From assembly GCF_004365635.1 (NCBI RefSeq), contig NZ_SOBH01000001.1, forward strand, positions 1,116,001 to 1,180,000: 64,000 nt of DNA, read 5' to 3'. Below are positions 1 through 8,802 of this stretch, piece after piece. A program made the position numbers and the translations under genes. The notes beneath the pieces are model-generated. The model was not told where the DNA came from. It saw nothing but the letters and a program-made list of their open reading frames with translations, and did not search any database. How positions within the stretch are numbered: the first letter of the stretch is position 1; the number at the start of each line of letters is the position of its first letter. The stretch is from Litoreibacter halocynthiae. GTDB lineage: Bacteria > Pseudomonadota > Alphaproteobacteria > Rhodobacterales > Rhodobacteraceae.

Positions 1-95
1 TCGGTGGCGGTGTCGATGCGCCCGATGGTGACGATCAGTTGCGGGTGCTCTTGCGTCTCAGGGAAGGTCCAGACCTGACCGACAGTAAAGCTCAT
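1..95 (-). CDS. Hypothetical protein, N-terminal fragment cut by window edge
   Basis: Only the first 31 codons are inside the window. The ATG at 95 overlaps the hemB stop as ATGA, so it is probably co-transcribed with and translationally coupled to hemB. The visible protein begins MSFTVGQVWTFPET and shows no signal peptide or membrane segment. I do not recognise the family from this fragment, and the reading frame runs off the left edge. The call as a real gene rests on the overlap geometry and the open frame only. Confidence 0.5.
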   Translation of the reverse strand, partial: MSFTVGQVWTFPETQEHPQLIVTIGRIDTAT

Positions 96-1096
96 CCGTT
101 CAGCAGCTTTGCGGCGCGGGGGGCAAAGTAGGTCAGGATGCCGTCACATCCTGCGCGTTTGAAGCCGATCAGGCTTTCCATCATCACCTGCTCTTCATTG
201 ATCCAGCCATTGGCCCCAGCCCCCGCGATCATCGCGTATTCGCCGCTGACCTGATAGGCATAGGTCGGAACCCCGAACTGGTCTTTCACGCGGCGACAGA
301 TGTCCAGATAGGGCATGCCCGGCTTGACCATCACCATATCCGCGCCCTCCGCCAGATCGCGGGCCACAAGGCGCAGGGCCTCGTCGGAATTGGCGGGGTT
401 CATCTGGTAGGTTTTCTTGTCCCCGACCAAGGCGCCTGACGCGCCCACGGCATCCCGGAACGGGCCGTAGAAGGCAGAGGCGTATTTGGCCGAATAGCTG
501 AGGATCGCCGTGTCCTGAAAACCGTCAGCCTCCAGCGCGCGACGCATGGCGCCGATGCGGCCATCCATCATGTCGGACGGGCCAAGGATGTCCGAGCCCG
601 CCGCCGCCTGAGCCAGTGCCATTTTCACCAAGGCCTCCACCGTCTCGTCATTTACGATCACCCCGTCGCGGACGATGCCGTCATGGCCGTTGGCGTTATA
701 CGGGTCCAACGCCACGTCGGTCATCACGACGACTTCCGGCACAGCCGATTTGATCGCCGCTGTGGCGCGGTTGGACAGGTTGTCGGCGGACCATGCAAGC
801 TTGCAGTCTTCGGTTTTGAACGACCCTTCCACATAGGGGAAAATGCAGATCGCGGGGATACCCAGATCGCGGGCTTCCTTGGCCGCATTCACCGCGCGGT
901 CAATCGTCAGACGTGACACGCCCGGCATGGACGGGATGGGATGGGCGTCGTTGTCGCCCTCCATCACGAAGATCGGCCAGATCAGGTCATCCACCGACAG
1001 CACGTTCTCGGCGGCCAGCCCGCGCAAGGCAGGATTGCGCCGTAAACGGCGCAAGCGGGTGGACGGGAAGGGCGCGTTGATGGGCGTAAGGGACAT
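92..1096 (-). CDS. hemB: Delta-aminolevulinic acid dehydratase (porphobilinogen synthase)
   Basis: This cytosolic enzyme joins two 5-aminolevulinate molecules into porphobilinogen, the second common step of tetrapyrrole (heme, bacteriochlorophyll, B12) synthesis. The 334-residue length fits the family. The two active-site lysines are visible, at about 204 (SAKYAS) and 258 (MVKPGMPYLD, Schiff base). The cysteine cluster that binds catalytic zinc in E. coli-type enzymes is replaced near residue 130-140 by ALDPYNANGHDG, so this should be a zinc-independent, magnesium-type form. An in-frame ATG 14 codons upstream (1138) is possible. I prefer MSLTPINAPF because homologues usually begin close to the PSTRLRRLRR segment. 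Confidence 0.95.
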   Translation of the reverse strand: MSLTPINAPFPSTRLRRLRRNPALRGLAAENVLSVDDLIWPIFVMEGDNDAHPIPSMPGVSRLTIDRAVNAAKEARDLGIPAICIFPYVEGSFKTEDCKLAWSADNLSNRATAAIKSAVPEVVVMTDVALDPYNANGHDGIVRDGVIVNDETVEALVKMALAQAAAGSDILGPSDMMDGRIGAMRRALEADGFQDTAILSYSAKYASAFYGPFRDAVGASGALVGDKKTYQMNPANSDEALRLVARDLAEGADMVMVKPGMPYLDICRRVKDQFGVPTYAYQVSGEYAMIAGAGANGWINEEQVMMESLIGFKRAGCDGILTYFAPRAAKLLNG

Positions 1097-1269
1097 GGGC
1101 TGGCGGCTTTCGTCGTGGGATTTCGCCAGTGGTCGCATGATATCCGTACCGCCTCAAGCCCCACGCCCCAATCGGCGCCTGAAAACCCGCAGCCTTGGTC
1201 TTTCCATCGCCTTAATCCGCGACTAGGGTGCGCGCTCACGACAACTCCGACCAAAGAGGCGCCTCAAGC

Positions 1270-1791
1270 GTGGATTTTTACTCAACCGCTTTCGAGCTGA
1301 TCGACATGCGCTCTTTCTCCAACCTGTGGTTCTGGATCATGCTGGCCTACGCGTGGAGCGCTGCGTCGCATTACGTGATCGGTGTGCCCTATGACGTGGT
1401 TGCCCGCGCGGTTAAATATGGCGGGCAGGTGGAACAGGATCTGAAGGACCTTGTCCGTGTTAACGCCAACCGTCTGACCTATATCGCCGATACGGCTGGC
1501 AACTGGTTGGTAGGGTTCGGTTTTTTCGCCCTGACAGCACTAGCACTGCTGGGGTTCTATTACGGGCTGGAATTCTCGCAGGCGCTGTTCCTGATCTTTG
1601 CGCCGATGTCGCTGGTGTTCGCGCTGTCTGTGCGTTGCGCGCGGCGGATCAATCACACCTCGCTCGCCGATATTCGCCTGAAACTGCGCCGCCAGAGGCT
1701 GACCATTCAGGTGATCGGGATGTTCTCGATCCTTGTCACTTCGATGTGGGGGATGTTCCACAACCTGTCCGTGGGCGTGCTGGGCGGTTGA
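1270..1791 (+). CDS. Conserved membrane protein of Rhodobacterales (sometimes labelled 'component of SufBCD complex')
   Basis: The product has about 173 residues with three hydrophobic stretches: near the N-terminus (NLWFWIMLAYAWS), in the middle (LVGFGFFALTALALLGFYYG, followed at once by another) and near the C-terminus (VIGMFSILVTSMWGMF). It should be an inner-membrane protein. I chose the GTG at 1270 because an AGAGG ribosome site lies about 10 bases before it. The longer frame from 1228 adds a polar, low-complexity start. From memory, relatives in Roseobacter genomes carry the name 'component of SufBCD complex', but nothing in the sequence supports a role in Fe-S assembly and no suf gene is nearby. 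It is divergent from hemB and precedes mfd by 31 bases. Confidence 0.7.
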   Translation: MDFYSTAFELIDMRSFSNLWFWIMLAYAWSAASHYVIGVPYDVVARAVKYGGQVEQDLKDLVRVNANRLTYIADTAGNWLVGFGFFALTALALLGFYYGLEFSQALFLIFAPMSLVFALSVRCARRINHTSLADIRLKLRRQRLTIQVIGMFSILVTSMWGMFHNLSVGVLGG

Positions 1792-1822
1792 CACCCGCGC
1801 CCGATGACGTAGGTCACCGCCC

Positions 1823-4800
1823 ATGGACTTGATCACGATTTCCGGCGCCCCCGAGGGCTTTGACGCGCAACGGCTGCTCAAGGAGTTGAAGCGCGGCCCC
1901 GTGGTGCATGTGGCCCGCGACGACAAACGCATGTCCGCGATGCGCACGGCGCTGGCCTTTTTCGCGCCCGAGGTGCCGGTGCTGGACTTCCCCGCATGGG
2001 ATTGCCTGCCTTACGACCGCGTGTCGCCCAACGCCGATGTTGCCGCCGCGCGGATGGCGACCTTGGCGGCGTTGGCGGGTGGCATTCCGGGGCCGTTCAT
2101 CCTGCTGACGACGCTGAACGCCGCGACGCAATATGTACCTGCCCGCGACGTTCTGGCGGGCGCGTCCTTCGTGGCCGAGGTGGACCGCCAGATCAACGAG
2201 ACCGCCTTGCGCGACTACCTCGTGCGTATGGGCTTTTCGCAAAGCCCCACGGTGATGGAGCCGGGCGATTACGCCATTCGTGGCGGCATCATCGACGTCT
2301 TCCCGCCGGGCGAATCCGGCCCTGTGCGGTTGGACCTGTTCGGCGACGTATTGGACGGCGCGCGGCGGTTCGACCCTGCGACGCAACGCACGACCGAGAA
2401 GCTGACCCGCGTGGAACTGGCCCCCGTCTCCGAAATCATTCTGGACGAGGCGGCGATCACGCGGTTCCGGCAGAATTACCGCATCGAGTTCGGCGCGGCG
2501 GGGACGGATGATCCATTGTACGAGGCGGTGTCCGCAGGTCGCAAGCATCAGGGCGTGGAGCATTGGCTGCCGTTCTTCCACGAGAAGCTGGAAACCATCT
2601 TTGATTACCTGCCCGACGCGGTTGTGGCGTTGGACGACCAGACTGCGCCCGCACATTTGGCGCGGTGGGAAAGCATTGCCGACCAGTATGAAAACCGCAC
2701 CGAGGCGCTGAAGTCCAAGGCGCGGATGGACAGTGTTTATAAACCCGTGCCGCCCCAACTTTTGTATCTGGACGATGCCGCTTTTAAGAAAGCGTTAACT
2801 GGCACCCGCGTGCTGCAACTGGCCGTGCTGCCACAAGCCACGGGGGCAGGTGTCGTGGACGCAGGCGGGCGTATAGGGCGCAACTTCGCGCCGGAGCGTC
2901 AAGCCGAGGATCGCAACATATTCAGCGCCTTGGCGGACCATGTTAATGCACTGAAAGACGAGCGCGCTGTGGTCATCGCCAGCTTCTCGGACGGCGCGCG
3001 GGAGCGGCTTCACGGGTTGCTGAGCGATCAGGATATCCACGACGTCAAGCTGGTGTCGTCCTTCAAGGACGTGCGGAAAAGTGGCGTTCACCTGACTGTC
3101 TGGGGGCTGGATCAAGGCTTCACCGCTGCGGGCCTTGCGGTGATTTCGGAGCAGGACGTGCTGGGCGACCGCCTGATCCGCCGCGCCAAGAAAACCAAGC
3201 GGGCGGAGAACTTCCTGACCGAGGCGCAAGGGCTGTCACTGGGCGAGTTGATCGTCCATGTCGACCACGGCATCGGGCGCTATATCGGCTTGGAAACCGT
3301 CACCGCCGCCGGTGCGCCGCATGAGTGTATCCTGCTGGAATATGCAGGCGGTGACAGGCTTTACCTGCCGGTCGAGAACGTGGAATTGCTGTCGCGCTAC
3401 GGCCATGAGGAAGGCCTGCTGGACAAGCTGGGCGGTGGCGCGTGGCAGGCCAAGAAGGCCCGCCTGAAACAGCGCATCCGCGACATGGCCGACCGTCTGA
3501 TCCGCATCGCTGCCGAGCGCGAATTGCGCCGCGCACCAATTCTGGAAGCCCCTGCGGATATGTGGGAGGCGTTCTGCGCCCGCTTCCCCTACGAGGAGAC
3601 CGAGGACCAGTTGACCACCATCGAGGCCGTGATGGACGATCTGGCCAAGGGTCGCCCGATGGACCGCCTGGTCTGCGGCGATGTGGGCTTCGGCAAGACC
3701 GAGGTCGCCATGCGGGCGGCGTTTATCGCGGCGGCGTCGGGCTTGCAGGTGGCGGTCGTCGCGCCCACGACGCTGCTGTCGCGCCAGCACACCCAAAGCT
3801 TCAAGGATCGCTTCCGCGGCTTCCCGATCACCGTGCGGCAGTTGTCACGCTTTGTCGGCACCAAGGAGGCCACCGAGACCCGCAAGGGGCTCGCGGATGG
3901 CACCGTGGACATCGTTGTGGGCACCCATGCGGTGCTGTCGAAGCAGGTCAACATCAAGAACCTCGGGCTGCTGATTATTGATGAAGAACAACACTTTGGC
4001 GTGCAACATAAAGAACGGCTGAAGCAGTTGCGCTCCGACATTCACGTGCTGACCCTGTCGGCCACGCCGATCCCGCGCACGTTGCAGCTGAGCCTGTCGG
4101 GCGTGCGGGAGTTGTCGATCATCGGCACCCCGCCCATCGACCGTCTGGCGATCCGCACCTATGTGTCGGAGTTCGACACGGTAACCGTGCGCGAGGCGCT
4201 GTTGCGCGAACATTACCGCGGCGGGCAGAGTTTCTACGTGGTGCCGCGCGTCACCGACCTGCCGGATATCGAGGCGTGGATGAAGGAACACGTGCCGGAG
4301 GTGACCTATCTGGTCGCCCACGGGCAGATGGCGCCGGGCGAGTTGGACAGCCGAATGAACGCCTTTTACGACGGCAAGTATGACGTGCTGCTGGCGACCA
4401 CGATCATTGAATCCGGCATCGACATTCCGACCGCCAACACGATGATTATCCACCGCGCGGATATGTTCGGCCTTAGCCAGCTCTATCAAATTCGCGGACG
4501 GGTGGGTCGATCCAAGACGCGAGCCTATGCCTACCTGACCACCAAACCGCGCCAGAAACTGACGCCCACCGCCGAGAAGCGGTTGCGGGTGCTGGGGTCG
4601 ATTGACAGCTTGGGGGCGGGCTTTAACATCGCCTCACAAGACCTTGATATCAGGGGCGCGGGCAATGTTCTGGGCGAAGAGCAGTCCGGCAATATGCGCG
4701 AGGTTGGCTATGAGCTGTACCAGTCGATGCTGGAGGAGGCGGTGGCCAAGATACGCTCCGGCCAGTTGGAAGGTCTGACCGATGATGACGACCAATGGGC

Positions 4801-5269
4801 GCCGACGATCAACCTTGGCGTGCCGGTGCTGATCCCCGAGGATTACGTGCCTGATCTGGATGTGCGTCTGGGGCTGTATCGTCGCCTGTCCGGCCTGACC
4901 ACCAAGGTGGAGCTGGAAGGATTTGCCGCCGAGTTGATCGACCGTTTCGGCAAGCTGCCGCGCGAGGTCAACACGCTGATGCTGGTGGTGCGGATCAAGG
5001 CGATGTGCAAACGCGCCGGTATCGCCAAGCTGAACGCAGGCGAGCGCGGGGCGACGATCGAATTCCACAACAACAAGTTTGCCAAGCCCGAAGGGCTGGT
5101 GGCGTATTTGCAAGACCCGAAAAACAACGCCAAGCTGAAAGACAACAAGGTGGTCGTGCAGCGGGACTGGCAAAAGGAAGCGGACAAGATCAAGGGTGCC
5201 TTCGGCATTGCCCGCGATCTGGCGGAACATGCGGGCACGTTCAAACCGGCGAAGAAGGCGAAAGCCTAA
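1823..5269 (+). CDS. mfd: Transcription-repair coupling factor
   Basis: Mfd removes RNA polymerase stalled at DNA lesions and recruits UvrA. At 1148 residues it has the full family length. The N-terminal UvrB-like module is followed by the RNA-polymerase-interacting domain around residues 470-540 ([16 protein letters not shown]), then a superfamily 2 translocase. The translocase shows Walker [10 protein letters not shown] near 619, the DEEQHFG box near 718, [10 protein letters not shown], and [14 protein letters not shown] near 889. The C-terminal UvrA-binding domain ends in a lysine-rich tail. The frame is intact and codon use matches neighbours. The gene appears monocistronic, with a weak hairpin about 110 bases after it. 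Confidence 0.97.
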   Translation: MDLITISGAPEGFDAQRLLKELKRGPVVHVARDDKRMSAMRTALAFFAPEVPVLDFPAWDCLPYDRVSPNADVAAARMATLAALAGGIPGPFILLTTLNAATQYVPARDVLAGASFVAEVDRQINETALRDYLVRMGFSQSPTVMEPGDYAIRGGIIDVFPPGESGPVRLDLFGDVLDGARRFDPATQRTTEKLTRVELAPVSEIILDEAAITRFRQNYRIEFGAAGTDDPLYEAVSAGRKHQGVEHWLPFFHEKLETIFDYLPDAVVALDDQTAPAHLARWESIADQYENRTEALKSKARMDSVYKPVPPQLLYLDDAAFKKALTGTRVLQLAVLPQATGAGVVDAGGRIGRNFAPERQAEDRNIFSALADHVNALKDERAVVIASFSDGARERLHGLLSDQDIHDVKLVSSFKDVRKSGVHLTVWGLDQGFTAAGLAVISEQDVLGDRLIRRAKKTKRAENFLTEAQGLSLGELIVHVDHGIGRYIGLETVTAAGAPHECILLEYAGGDRLYLPVENVELLSRYGHEEGLLDKLGGGAWQAKKARLKQRIRDMADRLIRIAAERELRRAPILEAPADMWEAFCARFPYEETEDQLTTIEAVMDDLAKGRPMDRLVCGDVGFGKTEVAMRAAFIAAASGLQVAVVAPTTLLSRQHTQSFKDRFRGFPITVRQLSRFVGTKEATETRKGLADGTVDIVVGTHAVLSKQVNIKNLGLLIIDEEQHFGVQHKERLKQLRSDIHVLTLSATPIPRTLQLSLSGVRELSIIGTPPIDRLAIRTYVSEFDTVTVREALLREHYRGGQSFYVVPRVTDLPDIEAWMKEHVPEVTYLVAHGQMAPGELDSRMNAFYDGKYDVLLATTIIESGIDIPTANTMIIHRADMFGLSQLYQIRGRVGRSKTRAYAYLTTKPRQKLTPTAEKRLRVLGSIDSLGAGFNIASQDLDIRGAGNVLGEEQSGNMREVGYELYQSMLEEAVAKIRSGQLEGLTDDDDQWAPTINLGVPVLIPEDYVPDLDVRLGLYRRLSGLTTKVELEGFAAELIDRFGKLPREVNTLMLVVRIKAMCKRAGIAKLNAGERGATIEFHNNKFAKPEGLVAYLQDPKNNAKLKDNKVVVQRDWQKEADKIKGAFGIARDLAEHAGTFKPAKKAKA

Positions 5270-5502
5270 TCTTTGCGGGGTGCGTCTCGGTAATGCGTTG
5301 ATCTGAAAGAGAAGTCGGCGGCCGCCGGTTGGAGGCGGATCATATACCGTCTTGCGCAAAACGGATCGGCCCTAAATCCCTGCACCCTGTCAGGGTGGTT
5401 TTCGGGACTTCGGGAGATCCTTGGTCTTCTGTCGTCGTTGGATATCCGAGCGGGGGTATAGCCGCGCAGTGCTTGTCATGGCGTTAACCCTGCGTTCGAT
5501 GC
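5270..5502. other. Intergenic region after mfd, weak hairpin
   Basis: This 233-base gap separates the ends of two convergent genes. It contains a short hairpin at 5383-5397 (CACCCT, loop GTC, AGGGTG) followed by GGTTTT, which may act as a weak mfd terminator. Nothing else convincing is visible. Confidence 0.3.
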
Positions 5503-5883
5503 TCAGTCGATGGCATAGTCGTCATAGGCGGAAACCCATGCCTCGTTGCAGCCCTCGGCCAAGCCCGGACGGCCCGGCGCAAGATGCAGCGACACCTCGT
5601 CAAAGCCCTTAAGCTGCGCCCGCAGGGCGTCCAAATCGTAAGTGTTTTGCAAGGTTTCCAGCGTGGCTGTGGTGCCGAACCACACGCGCTGCTGCTCACC
5701 GCAGATGCCGCCGCATTCCTGAAAATAACGCTGGTAGACCAAGGGGCTACATTGCGCGATTGGCGTGACGGCGCGCAGGGCGGGGGCCATCACCAGATAG
5801 GAGACCGGACTGTAGGGCCGGATCGCGTAGTTCTCGTAGAAAGCGTAAACGAACATGCCGAATAGGAGTGCGGGCGGCGTCAC
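5503..5883 (-). CDS. Hypothetical membrane-anchored protein
   Basis: The product is 126 residues or slightly longer. The N-terminus is hydrophobic (TPPALLFGMFVYAFYE) and the rest is polar with two close cysteines (ECGGICGE) that could form a disulfide in the periplasm. The start is uncertain. The frame begins at a GTG, but the in-frame codons just before it read LRLFKKLTVLAAIFV, a good membrane-anchor sequence with no ATG, GTG or TTG to start it (only a CTG). Either a rare start is used or the upstream part is untranslated. It follows the peroxiredoxin-like gene by 38 bases on the same strand. I do not recognise the family. Confidence 0.5.
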   Translation of the reverse strand: MTPPALLFGMFVYAFYENYAIRPYSPVSYLVMAPALRAVTPIAQCSPLVYQRYFQECGGICGEQQRVWFGTTATLETLQNTYDLDALRAQLKGFDEVSLHLAPGRPGLAEGCNEAWVSAYDDYAID

Positions 5884-5921
5884 AAAGATCGCCGCCAGTA
5901 CGGTTAATTTCTTGAAAAGTC

Positions 5922-6458
5922 TCAGACCGCGCCTGTGTATTCACCGCGCGCAGGATAGCCGGATTTCATCGCGCCATCGACGGCGGCCAGAAGCTCGGAG
6001 AAATGCGGGCGCACGAAGGGCATGGTCTGCACGGACATATAATACAGCGACCGGTCGGGCTGGATGAGGAAGAGGCCCGGCTCGGCAAACAGGTCAGGCT
6101 CCACGATGCCGATGGAAGATGCACCTTTCGAGGTCGAGATATAGAGGCCCCAGTCACGGGCGACCTGCAAGGGAAGGTCGTAGCCGATGCGCAAGCTCTT
6201 GGCGTCGATCTTGGTCACCATATCCTCTGCTCGGTCCTGCGGGTCGGTGGAGATGCCGACGGTGCCGACGCCACGGGCGTTGAACTCCGATGTCAGATTC
6301 TCCAGCTCCTTGAGGTAGGTCGCGCAAAGCGGGCAGTGCAGGCCGCGATAGACGCAGATGACGGTGCCCCGCTCGGCCCCCTCGCTGGCAAGATCGAACT
6401 GACCGCCACCCGCAAGCGGGACGGTCAGGTTGGGGGTCTTCTGGCGTGGCATCAGCAT
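5922..6458 (-). CDS. Peroxiredoxin-like (AhpC/TSA, redoxin fold) protein
   Basis: The thioredoxin-fold protein has 178 residues. The motif CVYRGLHCPLCATYL, near residues 48-62, carries a CxxC pair at the position of the peroxidatic cysteine of AhpC/TSA proteins. Proteins of this type are annotated 'peroxiredoxin-like family' and are expected to reduce peroxides or disulfides in the cytoplasm; no signal peptide is seen. The start at 6458 is supported by AAGGA about 7 bases upstream. It sits 42 bases downstream of the MFS exporter on the same strand, so it may belong to the same transcript. The substrate cannot be read from the sequence. Confidence 0.8.
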   Translation of the reverse strand: MLMPRQKTPNLTVPLAGGGQFDLASEGAERGTVICVYRGLHCPLCATYLKELENLTSEFNARGVGTVGISTDPQDRAEDMVTKIDAKSLRIGYDLPLQVARDWGLYISTSKGASSIGIVEPDLFAEPGLFLIQPDRSLYYMSVQTMPFVRPHFSELLAAVDGAMKSGYPARGEYTGAV

Positions 6459-6500
6459 GGGTGTTTCCTTTTGGGGTGTGTTTATGCCTGCTTAGCAGCC

Positions 6501-7688
6501 CTAACGCAGACCACGTTTCACAACTGCGTAACCGAGGATCGACAGCGTCGAGGTGGCGATGGCCAAGGGCAAGGGGGTGCCGTCAAAGGCAAGACCTATG
6601 GGCGCCGCAATGGCCGCCCCAAGGACGGTCGCCACAGCCCCGATCACCGACGCCGCCAAGCCCGCGATATGGCCGACCGGCTCCATCGCCAAGGCGTTGA
6701 GGTTGCCGATCACCAGCCCCGCCATGAAGAACAGCGACGTGGTCCACAGCACATAGAGCGCAAAGGGAACGGTGGCGACGAAGCCCGCGATCAGGACGGC
6801 CACGGAAAAGAAGATTTGCATCCCGAAGCCCACCGAGATCATCCGTTGCATGCCCAAACGCACCACCAGCCGCGCGTTCAGGATCGATGCGGTGCCCGCG
6901 AACAGGGCAATGAGGGCGAACCAGTGCGGGAAGGTGTCGGCCCGCCCGAAGCTGGTCTCGAAGATTTGCTGGGTTGAGCTGAGGCAGCCGAACAGCATCC
7001 CGAACGACAGGATTTGCAAGAATGTCGAGAGGGTGAACACCTTGTGTGAAAAGCACTCTTTGGTCGCTGCGACAATTGCGTTTACCCGGAACGGACGCCG
7101 CGCCTCTTCGGGTAAAGTTTCGGGCTGGCGGATCATCATCCAGCCGATCACCAAAGTCGCGAACAACACGAAGCTGTAGAACACGGCGCGCCAGCCGAAG
7201 CTGACGATGATGTAGCTGCCCAGAAGCGGGGCGACGGCTGGCACCAAGGTGAATATCATCATGGCATAGGACATGATCGAGGCCATTGGTCGGCCCTGAT
7301 ACAGGTCACGGACAATGGCGATGGCGACGACGCGCGGGCCTGCAACGCCCAAGCCTTGAACAATACGGCTGGCGAGCATGGTCTCCAGGCTCTCGGCTTG
7401 CCCCGCCAGCGTGGCCCCGATGACATAAAGCAGCGCGCCGCCAAGGATCACCGGCTTGCGACCGAAGCTGTCAGAAAGCGGACCTGTAAAGATCGTGCCG
7501 ATCCCCATGCCCAGCACGAAACTGGTCAGCACCAGCTGCGCGCGGTTGGGCGCGTCGGGGGTCAAGGCCTGCGCGATTTCGGGCAAGGCGGGCAGCATCG
7601 AGTCGATGCTGAACGCGGTCAGGGCCATGGCCGCCGCGATCATCGCAATGAATTCGGGCTGCGACAGACGCCGTGTGGGGCGGTTCAT
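6501..7688 (-). CDS. MFS drug-resistance transporter, Bcr/CflA type
   Basis: The inner-membrane exporter has 395 residues and about 12 predicted membrane segments. The N-terminal half starts SQPEFIAMIAAAMALTAFSIDSM, characteristic of Bcr/CflA-type multidrug efflux proteins, and motif A (GPLSDSFGRKPVILGG, about residues 65-80) follows. The ATG at 7688 overlaps the stop of the YdjM-like gene as ATGA, which fixes the start; a longer frame extending to 7994 only reads through that gene out of frame. It is the last member of a four-gene overlapped block. The substrate is unknown, but the block suggests export of a compound related to the ligase substrate. Confidence 0.88.
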   Translation of the reverse strand: MNRPTRRLSQPEFIAMIAAAMALTAFSIDSMLPALPEIAQALTPDAPNRAQLVLTSFVLGMGIGTIFTGPLSDSFGRKPVILGGALLYVIGATLAGQAESLETMLASRIVQGLGVAGPRVVAIAIVRDLYQGRPMASIMSYAMMIFTLVPAVAPLLGSYIIVSFGWRAVFYSFVLFATLVIGWMMIRQPETLPEEARRPFRVNAIVAATKECFSHKVFTLSTFLQILSFGMLFGCLSSTQQIFETSFGRADTFPHWFALIALFAGTASILNARLVVRLGMQRMISVGFGMQIFFSVAVLIAGFVATVPFALYVLWTTSLFFMAGLVIGNLNALAMEPVGHIAGLAASVIGAVATVLGAAIAAPIGLAFDGTPLPLAIATSTLSILGYAVVKRGLR

Positions 7689-8161
7689 AGCTTGGCCTTT
7701 GCATACAGGTAGATTGCCAGCGCCCAGATCATCAGCTCGAACGAGAAGGTCCAGTGCAGGATATACGACAAAACGAAGTGGCTTTGTGTGGCGGGGACGG
7801 TGAACAAGTGGAACAGCTGGTCGGTCAGGGGTACGCCCCATGCGATATCGCCCGCAACTGTGTCGAGCAGCAGGTGTAGCAAAATGCCCACAAAGAAGGC
7901 GCGGGCAGGCGGCAGCCAGCGCGGCTTCCAGCGGTGCAGGACCAGCATTGTGGGCAGCCAGACGACAAACCAGAAGAAGGGGATATGGACCCAATAATGG
8001 TGGTGGTGAATGGCGCGGTTGTCGACAAGGTAGAACCAGATCAGGTCCAGATCAGGCAACACCGCCCCGATCAGTGCCGCGGGCATCAGCCAGGGGTGAA
8101 CCCCGTAGCGCTGCGCCGTGCGGCCAAGGACATAGCCGGAAGGGAGGTGGGCGGTGATCAT
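7685..8161 (-). CDS. YdjM/LexA-binding-like membrane metal-dependent hydrolase (PF04307-type)
   Basis: The 158-residue membrane protein is rich in histidine and tryptophan. Visible family features are the early HLPSGYVLG, the acidic AVLPDLDL around residue 35, the histidine run AIHHHHYWVH near 50-59, and HLLLDTVAGD near 97, which together resemble the putative zinc site of the YdjM/DUF457 group. Four or five membrane segments are likely. It overlaps both neighbours by ATGA, showing translational coupling in the ligase-DsbA-YdjM-MFS block. The family is named for hydrolase-like residues, but the reaction is not known. Confidence 0.8.
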   Translation of the reverse strand: MITAHLPSGYVLGRTAQRYGVHPWLMPAALIGAVLPDLDLIWFYLVDNRAIHHHHYWVHIPFFWFVVWLPTMLVLHRWKPRWLPPARAFFVGILLHLLLDTVAGDIAWGVPLTDQLFHLFTVPATQSHFVLSYILHWTFSFELMIWALAIYLYAKAKL

Positions 8162-8802
8162 GCCTGATCAGCAAGCTGCGTGTTCAGCTCGGTGATCACG
8201 TTGGCCCACAGGTCGGGCTGCTGCGCGCCGGGCAGGACGTGCTGGTTTGCAACAACAAAGGTCGGCACGCCGGTGACACCGCGCTCGCGGGCGTTGGCGT
8301 CACGGGCGCGGATGTCGTCTATGTCCTGATCGGTCGCCATGAGGCGGGCGACCATTTCGCGGTCCATCTCGGCGGCCTCGGCAATGTCGAGCAGGACCTC
8401 CGTGTCGCCTAAATCGCGACCTTCCTTGAAATAGGCCTTGAACAGTTTGGAGACCACGGCTGTCTGGCGCCCCTCCAGCCCCGCCCAATGGATCAAGCGG
8501 TGGGCGTTGATGGTGTTGGGTGTCCGTTGGATGGCCCCGAAATCAATGTCGAGCCCTGCGGCTTCTGCGGCCTCCGCAATCTGGCCGTAGACGCGCACCG
8601 CGCCTTCCTTGCCGCCGAACTTGTGCTCAAGATACTCGCGGCGGTCCATGCCGCCCTCGGGCATCGTCGGGTTCAACTGGAACGGGTGCCATTCGATGGT
8701 GAACGGGTGATCCGGAGCGGCCTCCAGTGCGCGGTCCAGATGGGCCTTGCCGATGTAGCACCATGGGCAGATCACGTCGGAGATAATGTCGAGCTTAACC
8801 AT
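8158..8802 (-). CDS. DsbA-family oxidoreductase, FrnE-like
   Basis: The cytosolic thioredoxin-fold protein of 214 residues has the active-site motif VICPWCYIGK at residues 10-19 and a cis-proline segment GVTGVPTFVV near 172. This is the FrnE/2-hydroxychromene-2-carboxylate isomerase-like branch of DsbA. No signal peptide precedes it, in keeping with FrnE proteins that act in the cytoplasm on disulfides. The ATG at 8802 lies inside the end of the ligase gene (8-base overlap), so the 255-codon frame that starts earlier is not needed. The C-terminal stop overlaps the next start (ATGA). Confidence 0.88.
   Translation of the reverse strand: MVKLDIISDVICPWCYIGKAHLDRALEAAPDHPFTIEWHPFQLNPTMPEGGMDRREYLEHKFGGKEGAVRVYGQIAEAAEAAGLDIDFGAIQRTPNTINAHRLIHWAGLEGRQTAVVSKLFKAYFKEGRDLGDTEVLLDIAEAAEMDREMVARLMATDQDIDDIRARDANARERGVTGVPTFVVANQHVLPGAQQPDLWANVITELNTQLADQA

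Noticed and set aside
1228-1269. Earlier start for the membrane protein
   Set aside because: The frame is open, but the AGAGG site is placed for GTG 1270 and the extra residues are polar and low in quality.
6003-6977. 324-codon plus-strand frame
   Set aside because: It lies across the antisense of the peroxiredoxin-like and MFS genes and is rich in Arg, Gly and His, as expected of a shadow frame.
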